10,529 nucleotides of DNA. It comes from a bacterium (GTDB lineage: Bacteria; Atribacterota; Phoenicimicrobiia; Phoenicimicrobiales; Phoenicimicrobiaceae). Position numbers and translations under genes: made by a program. Below the pieces are notes generated by a model. It was not told where the DNA came from, did not search any database, and saw only the letters and a list, made by a program, of their open reading frames with translations. The stretch covers positions 1 to 10,529 of the forward strand of contig JAHJOY010000224.1 in assembly GCA_018819665.1 (NCBI GenBank). Direction: 5' to 3'. Positions 1-7,202 of this stretch are shown piece by piece (position 1 is the first letter of the stretch; each line of letters starts with the position of its first letter).

Positions 1-1
1 G

Positions 2-1318
2 AAAAGTCATCCTTATGGAATGGCACAAGCACACTTCTTCAATCCCAAGCACTATCTTCAAAAATGGCACATAAAGTACAATCCAGAGGCAAATGAACTG
101 GCTAAAGAGGAAGGTTATGAGCATTGGTGGCAGGCACTGAGTTACCACCAGGGGAAATGGGAGACACATCTGCGTGTAGGTCTTCCCACTCTTAGCACGT
201 GGATAGTAACCCTTATAACACCCGAGTATATGATGGCTGAGCGAAATCCCTACTTCTGGCAAATAGATACCGCTGGTAATCAGCTTCCTTATATTGACAA
301 GCTTTTTGTTCCCAACTTTGAGGATCGGGAAGTAATCATCATGAAGGCAATCGCTGGAGAGTTAGATTTTGTACAAGGGTATGAGAAGCTGACAATGGAT
401 GATTATCCCCTTTGCAAGGAAGGTGAGAAGGAAGGCGATTATCGTGTTCTTCTCTTTAGGGATTTTAAGTCAGACGGGGTGATTTCAGTTAATCCCCTTA
501 CCCCGGATCCAGTGGTGAGGGAAATCTTGGGAGACGTTAGATTTAGACAGGCACTCTCCCTGGCAATTGATCGTGAGGCGATAAATGATACCGTCTTCTT
601 TGGATTATCAAATCCTGGTCAGTATGCACCTCTTCCTGCGAGTAGTTTTTATAAAGAGGAGTGGGGGACCTATTATGCTGATTATGATGTAGAAAAAGCT
701 AATGCCCTTTTGGACATAATGGGTCTAAAGTGGGATTCGGAGCATGTATATCGTTTAAGGCCTGATGGAGAAACATTGGAGATATTGCTTGAGTCGGGAC
801 ACGGAAGTGAACAGGAAGCAACGATGGGGGAAATGTTGGCGGAGCAATGGAAGAAAATTGGAGTAAAATTAGCTGTCAGGACTGAAAAATGTACTCATGA
901 GCGAATAATAGGAGACTTATGCGAGCTTTTTACCACCGTTCCTAGAAGCATGGGATGGGTGGATGTAGCAATATCATCATCAGAACCATACTTCTGGGGC
1001 CTTGGGGAAGGATGGAATAAATGGCTTGATACTGATGGAAAAGAAGGCGTAGAACCACCAGCGGGATGGAAAGAGGTCAAAAAGTGGGTTGATGAGGTGG
1101 CTAAACTTTGTCCAGGAACAGAAGAGTGGATTAGTCTAAAGCAAAAAATATGGGACTTTAGAACAGAACAGCTTTGGGTAATTGGAATAGTAGGGCAGGC
1201 CCCACTATTCCATTTGGTAAAGAATTACGTGAGAAATGTTGCCGAGGAGGGTCTGTTTGGTTGGTCTACTGCTATGGATATAGCTTATAGGCCACAACAA
1301 TGGTTTATAAAAAAGTAG
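2..1318 (+). CDS. ABC transporter solute-binding protein, family 5 (SBP_bac_5), 5'-truncated
   Basis: Extracytoplasmic binding protein that captures a peptide or oligosaccharide and delivers it to the permeases encoded just downstream. The frame is already open at base 2 and in-frame codons precede the ATG at base 20. That ATG is therefore internal, and the signal peptide and N-terminal part lie outside the window. About 438 residues remain of a family usually 530-650 long. The family signature is clear: DVRFRQALSLAIDREAI about residue 170 of the visible part, followed by the NPGQYAPLP segment. The C-terminal half is rich in Trp and Tyr (EPYFWGLGEGWNKW, YRPQQWF), as in large binding proteins of this group that hold extended ligands. 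The downstream GH130-type enzyme favours an oligosaccharide ligand, as known for Opp-family binding proteins of Thermotoga, but peptides cannot be excluded. The family call is firm; the ligand is inference. Confidence 0.9.
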   Translation, partial: KSHPYGMAQAHFFNPKHYLQKWHIKYNPEANELAKEEGYEHWWQALSYHQGKWETHLRVGLPTLSTWIVTLITPEYMMAERNPYFWQIDTAGNQLPYIDKLFVPNFEDREVIIMKAIAGELDFVQGYEKLTMDDYPLCKEGEKEGDYRVLLFRDFKSDGVISVNPLTPDPVVREILGDVRFRQALSLAIDREAINDTVFFGLSNPGQYAPLPASSFYKEEWGTYYADYDVEKANALLDIMGLKWDSEHVYRLRPDGETLEILLESGHGSEQEATMGEMLAEQWKKIGVKLAVRTEKCTHERIIGDLCELFTTVPRSMGWVDVAISSSEPYFWGLGEGWNKWLDTDGKEGVEPPAGWKEVKKWVDEVAKLCPGTEEWISLKQKIWDFRTEQLWVIGIVGQAPLFHLVKNYVRNVAEEGLFGWSTAMDIAYRPQQWFIKK

Positions 1319-1346
1319 AGAACTGAAAAAGTAGAGAACTGAAAAA
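1315..1346 (+). repeat. Tandem duplication of 16 bp across the stop codon
   Basis: Two identical adjacent copies of GTAGAGAACTGAAAAA lie at 1315-1330 and 1331-1346. The TAG stop of the binding-protein gene falls in the first copy, and the second copy leads directly into the hairpin at 1345-1381. It looks like a simple slippage duplication that lengthened the 3' untranslated stretch without changing the protein. Confidence 0.85.
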
Positions 1347-1381
1347 GGGGATTTTGTCTGACCTTCAGGCAGAATCCCCTT
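1345..1381 (+). promoter_or_regulatory. Intergenic stem-loop between binding-protein and permease genes
   Basis: Bases 1345-1360 pair with 1366-1381 over 16 positions, two of them G-U pairs in the RNA, around the 5-base loop ACCTT. No U-run follows; the next bases are CGTCAAAGGGG and lead into the ribosome binding site of the next gene. A simple intrinsic terminator is therefore unlikely. Hairpins at this position in ABC-importer operons often protect the upstream message from 3' exonucleases or cause partial termination, giving more binding protein than permease. That role is inferred here. Confidence 0.75.
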
Positions 1382-1399
1382 CGTCAAAGGGGAACAAAA

Positions 1400-2398
1400 A
1401 TGTTATTTTATGTTATACGACGATTGCTTTATATGATTATTATCTTATTTCTATTATCCGTTGTTGCCTTTATCATCATACAACTCCCTCCTGGTGATTA
1501 TGTGAGTGCTTATGTAGCTGAAATGCAGAGCATGAGGGGTGAGAGATTGGCAGAAGAAGAAATTATTGCCTTAAGGAAAATCTATGGTGTAGATCAGCCT
1601 ATGTATGTCCAATACTCTAAATGGTTGTTGAAGTTGTCTCATGGAAATTTTGGGATGTCTCTACAATTGCAAAGACCGGTAATTGATTTAATAGCTGAAC
1701 GATTACCTTTAACAGTGATGATATGTATTCTTGCCACCATTTTCACCTACGCTGTGGGTATGCCCATAGGAATTTATTCAGCTATTCGTCAGTATTCTAT
1801 CGGTGATTATTTTTCTACCGTCTTTGGTTTTATTGGCCTTGCTGTACCTAATTTCCTTTTAGCCCTTATATTAATGTTTCTTTTTTATAAATATTTTGGT
1901 TTCAGCATAGGCGGTCTTTTCTCTCTCCAGTATATGGACGCATCCTGGAGTGTGGGAAAATTTATAGATATGTTAAAACATCTTCCTATCCCCGTGATAG
2001 TTATTGGTACACCAGGTGCAGCTGCGCTTATTCGCACTATGCGGGGGTGTCTGTTGGATGAGCTTCGCAAGCAATATGTCATCACTGCTCGAGCTAAAGG
2101 ACTTGAAGAAAGAACCCTTTTATTCAAATACCCGGTTAGAGTAGCCATTAACCCGATAATTAGTACCATAGGTTGGACACTTCCCTGGCTTATCTCTGGA
2201 GGAACCATCACCTCGATAGTGCTTGGCCTGCCTACTACGGGACCTTTACTTTTCCAGGCACTATTGAAGCAGGATATGGAATTAGCTGGAAGCATCCTTA
2301 TGATTTTGTCCTTTTTAACGGTAATAGGTACTTTTATTTCTGATATTCTTTTGGTTTTACTGGATCCTCGTATTCGATATGAAAAATCAGTAGTTTAA
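1400..2398 (+). CDS. Opp/Dpp-type ABC transporter permease (OppB/DppB family)
   Basis: Inner-membrane permease, one half of the translocation pore. The 332 residues match the usual length. About six hydrophobic segments are visible near residues 9-28, 104-125, 138-165, 195-212, 252-275 and 296-320. The N-terminus (FYVIRRLLYMIIILFLLS) has the standard OppB form, with the PPGDY turn after helix 1. The cytoplasmic EAA coupling loop, YVITARAKGLEERTLLFKY (226-244), is where the ATPase docks. The protein ends with the family-typical LLDPRIRY. The start is the ATG preceded by AAAGGGGA (1386-1393). It follows the binding-protein gene after a hairpin and lies 16 bases before the second permease, so the genes are co-transcribed. 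Family assignment is firm; the cargo is not fixed by this protein. Confidence 0.93.
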   Translation: MLFYVIRRLLYMIIILFLLSVVAFIIIQLPPGDYVSAYVAEMQSMRGERLAEEEIIALRKIYGVDQPMYVQYSKWLLKLSHGNFGMSLQLQRPVIDLIAERLPLTVMICILATIFTYAVGMPIGIYSAIRQYSIGDYFSTVFGFIGLAVPNFLLALILMFLFYKYFGFSIGGLFSLQYMDASWSVGKFIDMLKHLPIPVIVIGTPGAAALIRTMRGCLLDELRKQYVITARAKGLEERTLLFKYPVRVAINPIISTIGWTLPWLISGGTITSIVLGLPTTGPLLFQALLKQDMELAGSILMILSFLTVIGTFISDILLVLLDPRIRYEKSVV

Positions 2399-2414
2399 GA
2401 AGGTTTACAAGGTA

Positions 2415-3527
2415 ATGAAGAATAATAAAAGAAAGATTAGCGCGGAAGAAAAACTTTATGTAGCTACGCAGTGGCAGCTTATGCGGCGAAAATTTAAAAA
2501 ACATAAATTGGCTATACTGGGTGGAACTACATTAGTTATTTTTTATATTTTAGCTATATTTTGTGGGTTTTTTTCTCCTCAGGATATATATAAACAGCAT
2601 TCAGGATATATCTACGCTCCCCCCCAGAGAATCCACTTCTTTGATGAAGAAGGTTTTCATCTTCGCCCCTTTGTCTATGGGTTGGAGAGAAAAATTGATC
2701 CAATAACTTTTCGTAAAATATATATTGAGGATAAAACCAGGAAACTTCCTATTTATTTTTTTGTTCGCGGTGATAAATATAAGCTCTGGAACCTATATTC
2801 GACCGATATTCATTTCTTTGGAGTAAAAGATGGACCAATATTTTTATTTGGGGCGGATAAATTAGGGAGGGATTTATTTTCTCGTAATCTTCATGCTGCC
2901 CGTATTTCTTTATCTATAGGGTTAGTAGGAGTAGCCATTAGTTTTATATTGGGATGTATAATAGGAGGAATATCTGGATATTTTGGAGGAATGGCTGATA
3001 TGGTTACCCAGAGAGTTATAGAATTTTTAATTTGTATACCCACCATTCCCCTCTGGATGTCTCTAAGTGCAGCTCTGCCAAAGAAGTGGCCACCAACTAA
3101 AATTTATTTTGGTATTGTCATTATCCTTTCCATTGTAGGCTGGTGTGGATTAGCGAGAGTGGTAAGAGGAAAGCTCTTAGAACTAAGGGAGGAAGATTTT
3201 GTCATGGCGGCTAAGATTTGTGGAGCAACCTCGGGAAGGATAATCACCAGACATCTTCTCCCCGCATTCTTAAGCTATCTTATAGTGAATGTGACCTTAG
3301 CTATACCAAATATGATCTTAGGGGAGACCTCTTTGAGTTTTCTTGGTTTAGGGATGCGTGCTCCGGCAGTTAGTTGGGGGGTTCTATTACAAGATGCACA
3401 AAATGTGCGTACACTTGCCCTCCACCCCTGGCTTTTAATTCCAGGATTATGTGTCATCATTACCATTTTAGCCTTTAATTTCTTAGGGGATGGCCTGCGT
3501 GACGCAGCTGATCCATATAAGTTATAA
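2415..3527 (+). CDS. Opp/Dpp-type ABC transporter permease (OppC/DppC family)
   Basis: Second pore subunit, pairing with the product of the preceding gene. A basic N-terminal tail (KKHKLAILGG, OppC_N type) precedes a first membrane segment at about residues 32-53. A long extracytoplasmic loop of roughly 100 residues follows (54-158), larger than in typical 280-300-residue DppC proteins and accounting for the 370-residue length. The conserved GADKLGRDLFSR (146-157) precedes further membrane segments near 164-188, 200-222, 230-248, 281-303 and 338-358. The EAA loop is EDFVMAAKICGATSGRII (260-277), followed by the family motif LGETSLSFLGLG (302-313). The C-terminus NFLGDGLRDAADP is standard. GAAGG at 2399-2403 is the likely ribosome binding site, directly after the previous stop. 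The enlarged loop may contact the binding protein; that is inference. Confidence 0.93.
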   Translation: MKNNKRKISAEEKLYVATQWQLMRRKFKKHKLAILGGTTLVIFYILAIFCGFFSPQDIYKQHSGYIYAPPQRIHFFDEEGFHLRPFVYGLERKIDPITFRKIYIEDKTRKLPIYFFVRGDKYKLWNLYSTDIHFFGVKDGPIFLFGADKLGRDLFSRNLHAARISLSIGLVGVAISFILGCIIGGISGYFGGMADMVTQRVIEFLICIPTIPLWMSLSAALPKKWPPTKIYFGIVIILSIVGWCGLARVVRGKLLELREEDFVMAAKICGATSGRIITRHLLPAFLSYLIVNVTLAIPNMILGETSLSFLGLGMRAPAVSWGVLLQDAQNVRTLALHPWLLIPGLCVIITILAFNFLGDGLRDAADPYKL

Positions 3528-3556
3528 GTAAGGTTTTAAGGAAGGAAAGATGTATT

Positions 3557-4579
3557 GTGGATTTCGAGAATAAGACAATCTTAAATAATAAAAATATCCC
3601 TTTATTACAGGTAAAAAATCTCAAGGTTTACTTTTATTTAGAGGAGGGAATCCTAAAGGCGGTGGATGATGTGAGCTTTGATATTGGGAGAAAAAAGGTC
3701 TTGGGTATAGTAGGGGAGTCTGGTTGCGGAAAGAGCGTCACTGCCCAGTCAATTCTCCGAATAGTCCCTCATCCGGGAAGGACAGTGGGGGGGGAAATCC
3801 TTCTTCATCAGAATGGTAATCTCGTTGATCTTGCCAAGTTAAACCCCTCTGGGAGGGATATAAGAGCCATCAGGGGAAAGGAGATAACCATGATCTTTCA
3901 AGAACCAATGACCTCGCTTTCCCCGATTCACACTATAGGGAATCAGATTATGGAGGCAGTTCTTCTTCACCGGGATATGAGCCAAAGTGAGGCAAGGGAG
4001 CTTACATTGGAGATGCTATATAAGGTTGGTATCTCCAATCCTCACCAAAGGATAGATGAGTATTCCTATCAGCTCTCCGGAGGTCTTCGCCAGAGGGCGA
4101 TGATTGCCATGGCTCTATCCTGTAATCCTTCTCTCCTGATCGCTGACGAACCGACCACTGCCTTAGATGTTACAGTTCAGGCTCAGATTTTGGAGTTAAT
4201 GAAGGAACTGCAGAGTGAATTTGGTATGTCGGTTATGTACATTACCCATAACTTGGGGGTTATTGCCGAGATAGCTGATGATGTATTAGTAATGTACTTA
4301 GGAAAGGCAGTAGAGTATGCAAGTGCCGATGAGATCTTTCATAATCCCCTTCACCCTTATACGATAGGACTTCTAAAGTCTATCCCTAAGGTGGGAAAAG
4401 AGGCAAGGACGCGGCTTGAGGCTATCAAAGGGACTGTCCCCCTTCCTTTGGATCTTCCCAGGGGATGTGGGTTTTACCAGCGGTGTCGAGAGGCAAAGAA
4501 AGGGATATGCAACGTGGGTGACCCTTCGTTAATCGAGGTAACGAAGGGTCACCGGGTAAATTGTTTTTTATATAAATAA
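3557..4579 (+). CDS. Opp/Dpp-type ABC transporter ATP-binding protein (OppD/DppD family)
   Basis: Cytoplasmic ATPase that powers import together with the next gene product. Motifs in order: Walker A GESGCGKS (53-60), Q-loop at Gln115 in IFQEPMTSLSP, signature LSGGLRQR (173-180; Leu replaces the more usual Gln), Walker B LLIADEP (193-199) and switch His231 in YITHN. The C-terminal oligopeptide-transporter domain has NPLHPYT and a Cys-bearing tail (GCGFYQRC, GIC, VNCFLYK) like the family's C-terminal Cys cluster. The start is GTG; the ATG at 3550 is out of frame and soon stops. GAAGGAAAG at 3541-3549 is the ribosome binding site. The 340-residue length is normal. Codons near the 3' end carry a perfect 15-bp inverted repeat, listed separately. 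Confidence 0.94.
   Translation: MDFENKTILNNKNIPLLQVKNLKVYFYLEEGILKAVDDVSFDIGRKKVLGIVGESGCGKSVTAQSILRIVPHPGRTVGGEILLHQNGNLVDLAKLNPSGRDIRAIRGKEITMIFQEPMTSLSPIHTIGNQIMEAVLLHRDMSQSEARELTLEMLYKVGISNPHQRIDEYSYQLSGGLRQRAMIAMALSCNPSLLIADEPTTALDVTVQAQILELMKELQSEFGMSVMYITHNLGVIAEIADDVLVMYLGKAVEYASADEIFHNPLHPYTIGLLKSIPKVGKEARTRLEAIKGTVPLPLDLPRGCGFYQRCREAKKGICNVGDPSLIEVTKGHRVNCFLYK
4517..4553 (+). repeat. Perfect 15-bp inverted repeat inside the ATPase gene, with T-run downstream
   Basis: Bases 4517-4531 (GGTGACCCTTCGTTA) are the exact reverse complement of 4539-4553, separated by the 7-base loop ATCGAGG. A run of six T (4564-4569) begins ten bases after the stem. The repeat lies inside the reading frame, in codons for the conserved C-terminal stretch DPSLIEVTKGH, which still aligns with the family pattern. 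The gap between stem and T-run is too long for an efficient intrinsic terminator, and ribosomes reading to 4579 would melt the hairpin. It could act as a translation-coupled attenuator or an mRNA-stability element, or be chance. Confidence 0.8.
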
Positions 4580-4600
4580 AAGATAAAAACGAGGATAGAT

Positions 4601-5617
4601 GTGATAAAGAAAAACGAGTTACCTCTTTTAGAGGTAAAGAACTTAAAAAAATATTTTCCTGTTGAGAAGGGATTCTGGAGAAAGACAGTTGGATATGTTA
4701 AGGCGGTGGATAAGGTCAACCTTTACATCAACGAGGGAGAGACTTTAGGAGTGGTAGGAGAATCGGGCTGCGGAAAGACAACCCTGGGAAGATGCATCCT
4801 GAGAGCCATCGAGCCAACCGAAGGAAGTATCCTCTTTCGGTTGAACGGTGACATGATTGACATCACCAAACTTGACAGGGAATCCCTAAGAGCTACGAGA
4901 AGGTATACCCAGATGATCTTTCAAGACCCTTACTCCTCGCTTGATTCAAGGATGACCGTCCTGGACATCGTAGGTGAGCCACTTTTGGTCAATAATCTTG
5001 CTACAGGAAGAAAGATGGAGGAGAGAGTAAAAGACCTGGTCAACGTAGTGGGCTTAAACGTAAAGCATCTAAAGCGCTATCCCCATGCCTTTAGCGGTGG
5101 ACAGAGGCAGAGGATTGGGATTGCCCGGGCTCTGGCTTCTAATCCAAAGTTCATCGTCGCCGATGAGCCGGTCTCAGCTCTGGATGTATCGGTTCAGGCC
5201 CAGACATTAAACCTTCTTCAGGACCTACAGGTCGAGTTTAAATTGACTTACCTTTTTATCTCCCATGACTTAAGTGTAATTGAGCATATTTCAGATAGGG
5301 TAGCCGTTATGTATGTGGGAAAGATAGTGGAGCTGGCCAAGACAGAGGAATTCTTCCTTAATCCCCTTCACCCTTATTCGGAGGCGCTTTTATCTGCTTT
5401 ACCCAAGCCAGATCCTCGCCTGAGGATGAAGAGGATCATCTTATCCGGTGAAGTGGCTAATCCGGTCAATCCTCCCTCAGGCTGTTACTTTCATCCAAGG
5501 TGTAAATACGCCGAAGAGATATGCAAGAAAGAAGAACCCGAATGGAAGGAAGTTAACCCTGAACATTTTGTCGCTTGTCACTTTGCTAAAGAGCTAAGTC
5601 TTAAGGGAGTTATTTGA
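4601..5617 (+). CDS. Opp/Dpp-type ABC transporter ATP-binding protein (OppF/DppF family)
   Basis: Second ATPase of the importer, forming a heterodimer with the preceding gene product. Motifs: Walker A GESGCGKT (53-60), Q-loop Gln108 in MIFQDPYSSLDSRMT, canonical signature FSGGQRQR (164-171), Walker B FIVADEP (184-190) with VSALDVSVQAQ, and switch His222 in FISHD. The OppF insertion before Walker A (EKGFWRKTVGYVKAVD, 22-37) separates it from the OppD type. The C-terminal domain has NPLHPYSEALLSALP and the Cys-containing SGCYFHPRC, EEIC and ACHF segments. Translation starts at GTG behind GAGGA (4591-4595); the overlapping ATG at 4599 reads straight into a stop. The 338-residue length is normal. 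The next gene begins only 4 bases after the stop, so translational coupling is likely. Confidence 0.94.
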   Translation: MIKKNELPLLEVKNLKKYFPVEKGFWRKTVGYVKAVDKVNLYINEGETLGVVGESGCGKTTLGRCILRAIEPTEGSILFRLNGDMIDITKLDRESLRATRRYTQMIFQDPYSSLDSRMTVLDIVGEPLLVNNLATGRKMEERVKDLVNVVGLNVKHLKRYPHAFSGGQRQRIGIARALASNPKFIVADEPVSALDVSVQAQTLNLLQDLQVEFKLTYLFISHDLSVIEHISDRVAVMYVGKIVELAKTEEFFLNPLHPYSEALLSALPKPDPRLRMKRIILSGEVANPVNPPSGCYFHPRCKYAEEICKKEEPEWKEVNPEHFVACHFAKELSLKGVI

Positions 5618-5621
5618 AGAT

Positions 5622-6032
5622 ATGTTAAAGATTTCCCTTATATTTTTGGCCTTTATCGCCTTCTTTGTCTTAACCTTAAAAGTTGTCATTATACTAATGG
5701 AAAGACTTACCGGTAAGTATATAGGTGAAAAACACCGGGCGATTGAGGAAATTGTTAATACGGGAAAAGTACCTAAGACCTGGATAGACAAATTAGAAAA
5801 AAGAATTTCCTCGGTGAGTAAAACTCAAGGTCGATCAGAGAAAGTACTCAAAATGAAAATGCAGGCAAAGGCCATTATTTTAAAAAAAATTGACCATTTA
5901 ATAGATTGCTCTAAGACATCCCCTTTTGTTCAAGATAAAGAAACAAAGGAGATTTTATTGAATAAACTTCTGGAAGCCCGAAGGCTCTGGGAAGAAAAAG
6001 ATTGGGAGGAGATAATAGCTTCTCCTGAGTAA
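5622..6032 (+). CDS. Small membrane-anchored protein of unknown function
   Basis: I do not recognise a family. The 136-residue product has one strong hydrophobic segment near residues 4-26. A charged, mostly helical soluble part follows (about 30-136), with many Lys and Glu in heptad-like spacing (WIDKLEKRI, KEILLNKLLEARRLWEEKDWEE), which suggests short coiled coils. The basic RLTGKYIGEK after the membrane segment would place the soluble part in the cytoplasm if the positive-inside rule holds. It starts 4 bases after the OppF-type gene, with AAGGGAG at 5603-5609 as probable ribosome binding site, and precedes the enzyme genes. An accessory role at the transporter is possible but nothing in the sequence proves it. 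The open frame and placement make it a real gene. Confidence 0.75.
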   Translation: MLKISLIFLAFIAFFVLTLKVVIILMERLTGKYIGEKHRAIEEIVNTGKVPKTWIDKLEKRISSVSKTQGRSEKVLKMKMQAKAIILKKIDHLIDCSKTSPFVQDKETKEILLNKLLEARRLWEEKDWEEIIASPE

Positions 6033-6086
6033 AAAGGAAACCATTTAATCGCTGTGCTGCCTCTACAGTGGATAAGGAGAAAAATT

Positions 6087-7181
6087 ATGCTCAAACCTTA
6101 TGGTGTACCCATTGAAAGACTAAATGGGGGGAAACCTATTGTTGCCCCAAAGAATAACTGGTGGGAGAATGAAGCAACTATTAATGCTGCAGCTTTTTAT
6201 CTGGAAAGGTCTGCAACCAACGATCCAATCATTAGGAAATTAATTTCTATGGAAAATCTTGATGACCCAAGATTGGAGAATGGGGTTGTGGCGGTACATT
6301 ACCGTGCTCTTTCTAAAAAAGCTCCAGGTAAGCAGCACTCTCGGTCCTACGTAGGATTGGCTTTGTTTACCCCCGAAGTTGAATTGCTCAAAAGATATCC
6401 GGAGCCCCTCATAGCACCCTCAGAAAATCCCCAAGGATACGATTATCTCGGCGTTGAGGACGTAAGAATAACGAGGATTGGTGATACCTTTTATGCGTTG
6501 TATTGCGGTTTTGACGGGAAAAATATGAAGGTTTGTATGGCAATTTCCCAAGATTTGATTAACTGGAAGAAGTTAGGGTTAGTTAGAGGAGATATCAATT
6601 CTTCAAACAACAAAGACGCTGTTCTCTTTCCGGAAAAAATAGATGGTCATTATTTTATGATGCATCGTCCAATGGTTGGTAATGTCTCGAATTTCAGTAT
6701 ACATCTGGCGATGAGTAATTCCCCGATAGGGGTATGGGAGAATTGTGGAACGGTTCTTCATTCCTTTGAAAATCCGGCATGTAAAGATTCCTGGGTCGGT
6801 GCAGGGTCTGTTCCTATCCCCCTGGGAGATAAAAGATTTTTGGTGCTTTATCATACTGGGAATTATCTTAAATCTGGCAAAAGAGAGTATGATGCGGATG
6901 TTGCCATCTTTAATTTCCAAAACTTCTCACCGGACAATCCTGCAGGAATTGTCGAAAAACGCCTGGAACATCTAATGGTACCTGAAACGGATTGGGAGAA
7001 AAATAGTGAAATCTCTATAGATATTGTCTTCCCTGAGGGTTCCTATGAATATCACGGTGAAATATATATCATTTATGGAGCAGGAGAGAGATATGTTTTT
7101 GCAGCAAAGGTGAACAAGAAAACCCTGTTAGAATACCTTGAAAAAAGCGACAATTCAAATCCTTTTGTCAGAAGCCCTTAA
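6087..7181 (+). CDS. GH130-family glycosidase/phosphorylase (beta-mannoside type), cytoplasmic
   Basis: Five-bladed beta-propeller enzyme of the GH130 type. Known members phosphorolyse, or in some subgroups hydrolyse, beta-linked mannosides. Visible family motifs: VVAVHYRALS (67-76), YLGVEDVRITRIGDTFYALY (120-139) with the conserved Glu-Asp pair at 124-125, KDAVLFPEKIDGHYFMMHRP (176-195), GAGSVPIP (238-245), YHTG (255-258) and IDIVFPEGSY (311-320). No signal peptide, so it acts inside the cell on imported sugar. I chose ATG 6087 because AAGGAGA (6074-6080) sits 6 bases upstream; the frame extends back to GTG 6054 but lacks a site and adds an unconserved stretch. Oddities: Val replaces the usual Pro after Glu-Asp, and YGAGERYVFAA (330-340) replaces the common YYGAAD-type motif. 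Linkage specificity and phosphorylase versus hydrolase activity remain open. Confidence 0.8.
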   Translation: MLKPYGVPIERLNGGKPIVAPKNNWWENEATINAAAFYLERSATNDPIIRKLISMENLDDPRLENGVVAVHYRALSKKAPGKQHSRSYVGLALFTPEVELLKRYPEPLIAPSENPQGYDYLGVEDVRITRIGDTFYALYCGFDGKNMKVCMAISQDLINWKKLGLVRGDINSSNNKDAVLFPEKIDGHYFMMHRPMVGNVSNFSIHLAMSNSPIGVWENCGTVLHSFENPACKDSWVGAGSVPIPLGDKRFLVLYHTGNYLKSGKREYDADVAIFNFQNFSPDNPAGIVEKRLEHLMVPETDWEKNSEISIDIVFPEGSYEYHGEIYIIYGAGERYVFAAKVNKKTLLEYLEKSDNSNPFVRSP

Positions 7182-7202
7182 TTTCTATAAGGAGTACATT
7201 CA

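Noticed and set aside
20..22. ATG at base 20 as the true start of the binding protein
   Set aside because: Coding continues upstream to the window edge, no signal peptide follows this ATG, and the protein would lack a large part of its family fold.
1885..2295. Long minus-strand open frame opposite the first permease gene
   Set aside because: It is antisense to a firmly assigned gene, has no ribosome binding site or recognisable domain, and reads as a composition shadow.
6054..6086. Upstream GTG start adding 11 residues to the GH130-type protein
   Set aside because: No ribosome binding site precedes it; AAGGAGA at 6074-6080 points to ATG 6087.
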